Origin: Candidatus Woesearchaeota archaeon | GTDB lineage: Archaea > Nanobdellota > Nanobdellia > Woesearchaeales > GW2011-AR15 | Direction: 5' to 3' | NCBI GenBank assembly: GCA_023701075.1 | Contig: JAMPXQ010000047.1 | Location: 1-9,605 of the forward strand | DNA: 9,605 bases | Shown: piece by piece, positions 6,540-9,605 of the stretch | Layout: each line of letters begins with the position of its first letter | Position numbering within the stretch: position 1 is the first letter of the stretch | Position numbers and translations under genes: made by a program | The notes under the pieces: model-generated | Database searches by the model: none | What the model saw: the letters and a program-made list of their open reading frames with translations, nothing else | What the model was told of the DNA's origin: nothing

Positions 6540-7036
6540 GCCTTATCACCGACCAACAGGACAAAGAACTCATTATTGTTCTTGAAAGATCGCACCTGGA
6601 AATTCTTCGTCCCCCTGGAGAACATATGTTCTGAGAAGCATCTGCATTCAGCTCCGTCAAGACACTCGAAGTTGCATTCTATGATTGTCTCCGGAAGGAG
6701 CGGGACATCTGATTCTATAAGGAGTTCCTCTTCACCGTTGGCGCCTAGGAACTTGAACGCCAGATAATGCTCATTGCTCTTATTCAGTATATACATGTTC
6801 CCTATCCCTGGAGGCATATCGACACTGAAGAGCATCTTTGATGGCGGCCCATAATAATGGACTTTGTTTGCTTTGAGGAGTATTAGGCTAGAGACTTCAT
6901 TGATGCGGTTCTTCATCAGCTTATCGCTGGATTCAAAGACAAAGCTCCTGAACAATAAAGATGCAGGGATTATTATCATCAGAGAAACTGCGATTATCAT
7001 CATGTACTCTACAGAAATCTGCCCTCTCTTTCCCAT
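6536..7036 (-). CDS. Class III pilin-like protein, first gene of the pilin operon
   Basis: A 166-residue protein. KRGQISVEYMMIIAVSLMIII (3-23) is a textbook class III prepilin signal: basic leader, Gly5, Gln6 as mature residue 1, S8, E10 at +5, Y11, then a hydrophobic helix. After the helix comes a coiled stretch (30-60), then a beta-rich head ending with a cysteine cluster C121-x3-C125-x5-C131-x-C133. Start: ATG 7036 is chosen because the TATA box at 7059-7066 is centred 26.5 nt upstream, which predicts a leaderless mRNA. The frame stays open much further upstream, but that extension would run antisense through the TRAM gene and is not credible. Its stop overlaps the next start (GTGA). Pilins of this class are membrane-inserted, cleaved before Gln and assembled by type IV pilus ATPase and platform proteins, none of which are in the window. 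Confidence 0.87.
   Translation of the reverse strand: MGKRGQISVEYMMIIAVSLMIIIPASLLFRSFVFESSDKLMKNRINEVSSLILLKANKVHYYGPPSKMLFSVDMPPGIGNMYILNKSNEHYLAFKFLGANGEEELLIESDVPLLPETIIECNFECLDGAECRCFSEHMFSRGTKNFQVRSFKNNNEFFVLLVGDKA
6545..6550 (-). promoter_or_regulatory. Shine-Dalgarno for the small pilin gene
   Basis: Minus-strand GGTGAT, complementary to the 3' end usual for archaeal 16S rRNA, lies 5 nt before GTG 6539 and inside the final codons of the upstream gene. It fixes the GTG start and points to coupled translation. Confidence 0.7.
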
Positions 7037-7058
7037 CCGAAAGATTAGGCGAATTTTC

Positions 7059-7066
7059 TTTAAATA
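7059..7066 (-). promoter_or_regulatory. Archaeal TATA box for the pilin operon
   Basis: Minus-strand TATTTAAA is centred 26.5 nt upstream of ATG 7036. No other TATA-like element at a sensible distance was seen between the five genes, so this probably drives the whole operon as a leaderless transcript. Confidence 0.7.
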
Positions 7067-7174
7067 GTTTTTCGTATTTACGGCTCTGAAAGAATCCTGC
7101 AAGAATAATGTTTCTGCCTTGCATGCTGCTGGATATCTGCTGTGCGATGAATGGGATGAAGGACACACTTCTAC

Positions 7175-7188
7175 CATATATTTAAATA
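7175..7188 (+). promoter_or_regulatory. Strong TATA box for the TRAM-ThpR operon
   Basis: The AT-only stretch ATATATTTAAATA contains the same TTTAAATA core seen elsewhere here. Transcription should start near 7211, giving a leader of about 28 nt. Unlike the other operon-leading genes, this one has a Shine-Dalgarno-like AGGTG at 7225-7229, 9 nt before ATG 7239. The box lies about 140 bp from the divergent pilin operon start. Confidence 0.65.
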
Positions 7189-7238
7189 CTATTGGGGTAT
7201 CCTTTTCCTTAAAATAAATTAGATAGGTGTAAAAATAT

Positions 7239-7595
7239 ATGTACGGAAATAACCCAACACCTCCTGTCAAAGAAGGAGAAGAATTAGACGTGAAGATTGA
7301 AGCCATTGGAGACAAGGGCGACGGCATTGCCAAGAAGAACGGTTTCGTTTTGGTGATTCCAAATACCCAGGTCAACGATGAGGTCAAGGTCAGAGTGACA
7401 AAAGTCCTAAGGAAAGTAGGATTTGCAGAAGTCATCGGAAAAGCTGAGGCAAAGCCAGCAGATGATGATGCAAAAGAAGCTCCAAAACCAAAAGCATCAA
7501 AGAAAAAATCCAAGAAAGTGGAAGAAGAGATGCCAGAGGAAGAAGAGCAGGTCGAGGAGCTGTCTGATTCCGAAGATTTCGGAGATGAGCAGTGA
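7239..7595 (+). CDS. TRAM-domain RNA-binding protein with long charged tail
   Basis: A 118-residue protein. Residues 9-68 form a TRAM domain, an OB-like beta barrel: VKEGEELDVKIEAIGDKGDG, then GFVLVIPNTQVNDEVKVRV and VGFAEVIG. Small TRAM proteins are widespread in archaea, bind RNA, and in methanogens have been described as cold-responsive RNA chaperones; stand-alone forms are usually only about 60-75 residues. Here an extra 50 residues (69-118) follow: a Lys/Ala/Pro section, then a strongly acidic end rich in Glu and Asp. The tail is probably disordered and could modulate RNA binding or contact partners. The start is set by the AGGTG at 7225-7229 and a strong TATA box. The stop overlaps the ThpR start (GTGA), coupling this protein to an RNA-end-processing enzyme. 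Confidence 0.92.
   Translation: MYGNNPTPPVKEGEELDVKIEAIGDKGDGIAKKNGFVLVIPNTQVNDEVKVRVTKVLRKVGFAEVIGKAEAKPADDDAKEAPKPKASKKKSKKVEEEMPEEEEQVEELSDSEDFGDEQ
7581..7588 (+). promoter_or_regulatory. Shine-Dalgarno-like site for thpR
   Basis: GGAGATGA, close to the archaeal consensus GGAGGTGA, lies in the last codons of the TRAM gene just before the GTG at 7592. It supports the GTG start with a 4-nt overlap. Confidence 0.55.
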
Positions 7596-8077
7596 GACTG
7601 TTTGTCGCGATTGACGCTTCAAAGGAAGCGGTTTCTTATTTTTTTTCTTTAGGCTCGTTGTTTCCTCATCCAGTAGATTCATTTCATCTGACATTAAAAT
7701 TCTTGGGCGAAGCAGATCCTGATAATACCATTCAGATATTAGAGAAAATAAGATCTGATAGTTTTGAACTGGAGTTGGATTCGTTAGGCGCTTTTCCAAC
7801 TGAAGGTGAAATCAAAGTTGTCTGGATAGGCCTAAAGAAAGAAGAGAAGCTGATGGCTCTTCAAAAGAAGATAGATGATGCATTGCCTTCATTTAGGAAG
7901 GATTTTGATTTCCATCCGCATATCACTCTTGCAAGGCCTAATACCGATATTGTCTTGCCAGATATCAAGATAAAACCATTGATGTTCAAGGTAGTTTCAT
8001 TCAAGCTGTATCAGAGCACATTGACAGATAAAGGCCCTAAATATTCTGAGATAAGATCATTTAGTTTGGATAAATAA
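7592..8077 (+). CDS. thpR: RNA 2',3'-cyclic phosphodiesterase (LigT/2H family)
   Basis: A 161-residue member of the 2H phosphoesterase superfamily, known for opening 2',3'-cyclic phosphates at RNA ends to 2'-phosphates and for reversible 2'-5' ligation of tRNA halves in vitro. Both catalytic H-x-T-x motifs are present: HLTLKFLGE (H32, T34) and HPHITLARP (H110, T112). The N-terminus RLFVAIDAS is typical of the family. The length is slightly below the usual 175-190 residues, with no core motif missing. The GTG start overlaps the TRAM stop by 4 nt. Cotranscription with a TRAM protein suggests a joint role in RNA processing or repair; that functional link is inferred. The 84-bp gap to the convergent gene holds a weak hairpin (8114-8129) and oligo-A tracts. 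Confidence 0.93.
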   Translation: MRLFVAIDASKEAVSYFFSLGSLFPHPVDSFHLTLKFLGEADPDNTIQILEKIRSDSFELELDSLGAFPTEGEIKVVWIGLKKEEKLMALQKKIDDALPSFRKDFDFHPHITLARPNTDIVLPDIKIKPLMFKVVSFKLYQSTLTDKGPKYSEIRSFSLDK

Positions 8078-8135
8078 AAAGTATTTGAAAATTTGTCCTT
8101 AAATTTGTCATTATATGCTTGACTGCATAAACTAG

Positions 8136-8156
8136 AAAAAAGAGGTAGAAAAAAAA
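8136..8156 (-). terminator. Oligo-T terminator for the tandem-paralog unit
   Basis: Read on the minus strand, the bases just past the stop at 8162 contain T8 (8149-8156) and then T6 (8136-8141), separated by a short mixed stretch. Consecutive oligo-T tracts without a strong hairpin are the usual archaeal intrinsic terminator. Confidence 0.6.
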
Positions 8157-8161
8157 GGTAA

Positions 8162-8851
8162 TTATAGTATCTTTAGAAGTTCAAAGACAAGCCGTTCTGA
8201 TGCCCTGAGCAGCTCATCCGGGTTTGTCCCTTCGACGACAATGCAGCCCATCTCTTCTTTTATAGCAGTCTCATTCCCAAGCCTTAGGAGGAGTACTTTT
8301 GATGTGCTTGTCACATTTGCACAGGTGATTATGGGTGCATCTGTCTTGTTGTTCGCCCTGGTTATTGAGGCTTTTAGAGGTATCCTATATATCCTTCCTA
8401 TAATCTTTGCAATCTCAACACCAGAGATTGCGACGCTTGAAGGGTCTTGAGGATCCATGGTGAGATACACTCTTCTTGCGCCGTTCACTAGTATCTTTGG
8501 TGCCACTGATTCATTCCTTGAATTTTTAGGAGAGGATATGTTCATCACTTCATATGGTGTGTGGTGGAAAGAGATGTTATATACTGCGCTCTCGCCGCTC
8601 ATCTGGTTCTTTATGACAACAAGGCTCTGCCAATAGTTCCCTGCCTTGAAGAAGACATATTGATTATAAGTCACAGTATCAGCCGGGAGAGATTCTGGAG
8701 CAGGTTTTGCATTCAGCATCACAAGCCAGATTATCCCAAAGACTCCTAAGATGGCAAGGATGAATATTATGAGCACTTTGCTGTCATTCTTCGATTCAGG
8801 CTTTTCTGTAGTCTGGGTCCTTTTCTTTGGTGCTGTCTTTTTCTTTGCCAT
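8162..8851 (-). CDS. Single-pass membrane protein with conserved two-cysteine domain, copy 2
   Basis: A 229-residue protein: a Lys-rich cytoplasmic tail (1-25), one transmembrane helix (about 26-46) and a large outer domain with six N-x-S/T sequons (N92, N104, N113, N168, N179, N193). The C-terminal block ITCANVTSTSK (175-185), VLLLRLGNET (186-195), MGCIVVEGTN (201-210) and DELLRASERL (212-221) resembles a family of hypothetical DPANN proteins as I remember it; this was not searched, and no function is known to me. C177 and C203 are exactly 26 residues apart, as in the upstream paralog, and probably form a disulfide. Start ATG 8851 is preceded by AGGTTGAT, which overlaps the upstream stop; the gap between the genes is 11 nt, so they are cotranscribed. 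A surface or secretion-related role is inferred from topology only. Confidence 0.83.
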   Translation of the reverse strand: MAKKKTAPKKRTQTTEKPESKNDSKVLIIFILAILGVFGIIWLVMLNAKPAPESLPADTVTYNQYVFFKAGNYWQSLVVIKNQMSGESAVYNISFHHTPYEVMNISSPKNSRNESVAPKILVNGARRVYLTMDPQDPSSVAISGVEIAKIIGRIYRIPLKASITRANNKTDAPIITCANVTSTSKVLLLRLGNETAIKEEMGCIVVEGTNPDELLRASERLVFELLKIL

Positions 8852-8862
8852 CTGAAATCAAC

Positions 8863-9459
8863 CTAGTTTATATCTATGCCATATGTGAGATACACTATTG
8901 AATCTCTTATCCTGATTATGTCATTTTGAGCATAGTTTATTGTCACACAGCTGCCTTCTGAAGAGACGCTGGTTGCCGTGGAATTCCTCAATATGACGAC
9001 TGGGACAGTAGCTGTTGCATTCCTGCAGTCAGCGACAGGAAGGACAGTATATCCTTCTTTTTGTGACGTCACGGATTCATAGAAGAACTTGCTCTTTGCA
9101 ATGTTTGTCCTGATGTCAAACCTAAGGAAATCAATCATGCTCAAGTCTCCGTTCGGATCAAAAGACAGGTAGAAATAAGGCGCATTCATTATTGTGTCCT
9201 TTGACTGCTTGTCCATGTTCAAAAAAAGCGTGTCTGGAAGATAATACGCAGTGAACTTGTCTTTTCCGCTCACTTCAAAATACTGGTTGCCGAAAGTGTC
9301 TGTCTTTGGCTCGAACTTGAATTTGCCTGAAGGGTATGTCTTTGTGATTGCGCTTGAGTTTCCTCCGTAATAGACAACTACGCTTCCTACAGTAGAAAGG
9401 ACAAAGATGACGAGTATCAAAATGACGAATGTCTTGTTCTGCTTGCGTTTCTTTTTCAT
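8863..9459 (-). CDS. Single-pass membrane protein with conserved two-cysteine domain, copy 1
   Basis: A 198-residue protein: basic tail (1-9), transmembrane helix (about 10-31), and an outer domain. It is a diverged paralog of the next gene: APYFYLSFDP (93-102) parallels ARRVYLTMDP, and DCRNATATVPVVILRNSTA (144-162) parallels the downstream CANVTSTSK/LRLGNETA region. C145 and C171 keep the same 26-residue spacing, with 27 residues after the last cysteine versus 26 downstream. Sequons are at N34, N147 and N159, two of them in the shared region. The leucine- and acid-rich end of copy 2 is replaced here by an isoleucine- and arginine-rich segment. The ATG at 9459 sits 26.5 nt from a TATA-like box, so the message is probably leaderless. 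Function is unknown. Confidence 0.83.
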   Translation of the reverse strand: MKKKRKQNKTFVILILVIFVLSTVGSVVVYYGGNSSAITKTYPSGKFKFEPKTDTFGNQYFEVSGKDKFTAYYLPDTLFLNMDKQSKDTIMNAPYFYLSFDPNGDLSMIDFLRFDIRTNIAKSKFFYESVTSQKEGYTVLPVADCRNATATVPVVILRNSTATSVSSEGSCVTINYAQNDIIRIRDSIVYLTYGIDIN

Positions 9460-9481
9460 AAGGATGATGAAAAGATGACCC

Positions 9482-9489
9482 TTTAAAAA
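9482..9489 (-). promoter_or_regulatory. TATA-like box for the tandem-paralog unit
   Basis: Minus-strand TTTTTAAA is centred 26.5 nt upstream of ATG 9459, the same spacing as at 1398 and 7036. It is a weaker match than TATTTAAA but predicts a leaderless transcript. Confidence 0.5.
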
Positions 9490-9513
9490 AGTTTTGGGAA
9501 AACAGGCTCTTTA

Positions 9514-9534
9514 GGAAATCTTTTGTTAATTTCC
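9514..9534. repeat. Short inverted repeat in the right intergenic region
   Basis: GGAAAT (9514-9519) and ATTTCC (9529-9534) form a perfect 6-bp inverted repeat with a 9-nt loop. It lies between the paralog promoter and the terminal tandem repeat. It could be a weak hairpin or a dimeric operator, or chance in AT-rich DNA. Apart from this, the paralog TATA box and the terminal repeat, the 146-bp right end shows no gene that can be called with confidence. Confidence 0.25.
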
Positions 9535-9540
9535 ATCACA

Positions 9541-9548
9541 TATAAATA
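9541..9548 (+). promoter_or_regulatory. Candidate TATA box pointing out of the window
   Basis: TATAAATA in an AT-rich context is centred 29.5 nt before an ATG at 9574 that lies in the first copy of the terminal repeat. If real, a leaderless plus-strand gene starts with repeated M-A-S-C-H-N. The spacing is slightly longer than for the other promoters here, and only about 30 nt of reading frame is visible. Confidence 0.3.
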
Positions 9549-9569
9549 TTAATTTAGATTTTTCAGGTC

Positions 9570-9605
9570 CAATATGGCAAGTTGCCACAATATGGCAAGT
9601 TGCCA
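9570..9605. repeat. Two perfect 18-bp tandem repeats with palindromic core
   Basis: The unit CAATATGGCAAGTTGCCA occurs twice head to tail (9570-9587, 9588-9605) and stops exactly at the window edge, so more copies may follow. Each contains a perfect 13-bp palindrome, TGGCAA-G-TTGCCA (9575-9587, 9593-9605). The unit length is a multiple of three, and frames are open on both strands: plus reads M-A-S-C-H-N repeated from ATG 9574; minus reads W-Q-L-A-I-L twice and then stops at TAA about 20 nt further on. It could be a protein-binding iteron-like site, a repeated start region, the 3' end of a leftward gene, or a contig-end repeat. Confidence 0.75.

Noticed and set aside
3805..7036. Archaellum operon
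   Set aside because: No archaellin-type sequence and none of the fla/arl accessory genes are present; the proteins are pilin-like with cysteines, which is unusual for archaellins.
7037..7513. N-terminal extension of the first pilin by 159 residues
   Set aside because: It would run antisense through the TRAM gene and both promoters, and would bury the canonical class III signal in the middle of the protein.
8088..8109. Direct repeat AAATTTGTC after thpR
   Set aside because: Only 9 bp in AT-rich DNA between convergent genes; likely chance.
8114..8129. Hairpin TATGC-6 nt-GCATA as a terminator for thpR
   Set aside because: Five A/T-rich base pairs with no T-run following on the plus strand; too weak to call.
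9570..9605. CRISPR array
   Set aside because: The two repeats are directly adjacent with no spacer, and the unit is too short.

Overview
The window looks like a piece of an archaeal chromosome, most likely from a DPANN-type archaeon (Woesearchaeota/Pacearchaeota-like). Three things point there: class III (Q-x-S-x-E) type IV pilin signal sequences, a small TRAM-domain protein next to an archaeal-type RNA 2',3'-cyclic phosphodiesterase (ThpR), and TATA boxes centred 26-28 nt upstream of start codons, which implies leaderless mRNAs. The lineage is inferred from remembered family distributions; no search was run. Nearly every gene encodes an exported or membrane-anchored protein.

Left block (1-3790): a divergent promoter region (1399-1501) separates two transcription units. 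Leftward runs a signal-anchored all-helical protein (304-1398), followed with a 4-nt ATGA overlap by a secreted, very cysteine-rich protein that leaves the window at base 1 and has no stop here. Rightward run two putative lipoproteins (1502-2662, 2687-3790) that are clear paralogs of each other. All three helical proteins look like (alpha/alpha)-toroid or hairpin-repeat folds of unknown function.

Middle block (3805-7036, minus strand): five genes whose starts and stops all overlap, driven by one leaderless promoter. Four carry pilin-like N-termini and one is a single-pass membrane protein. The last pilin carries a C-terminal cohesin-like beta domain. Each of the five proteins has exactly four cysteines outside the cell. 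This is the best candidate for an undescribed system: a minor-pilin or pseudopilin complex displaying an adhesive module. No assembly ATPase, platform protein or prepilin peptidase lies in the window.

Right block (7175-9605): a plus-strand operon of TRAM RNA-binding protein and ThpR is the only clearly housekeeping part. Converging on it is a minus-strand pair of tandem paralogs (8162-8851, 8863-9459). Both are single-pass membrane proteins with a conserved two-cysteine C-terminal domain and many N-glycosylation sequons. The window ends exactly on two perfect copies of an 18-bp repeat containing a 13-bp palindrome.

Transcription logic: operon-leading genes are mostly leaderless with a TATTTAAA-type box, whereas internal genes use Shine-Dalgarno sequences lying inside the preceding gene. 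No tRNA, rRNA, CRISPR array or insertion sequence was seen, and no gene-free stretch exceeds 150 bp.
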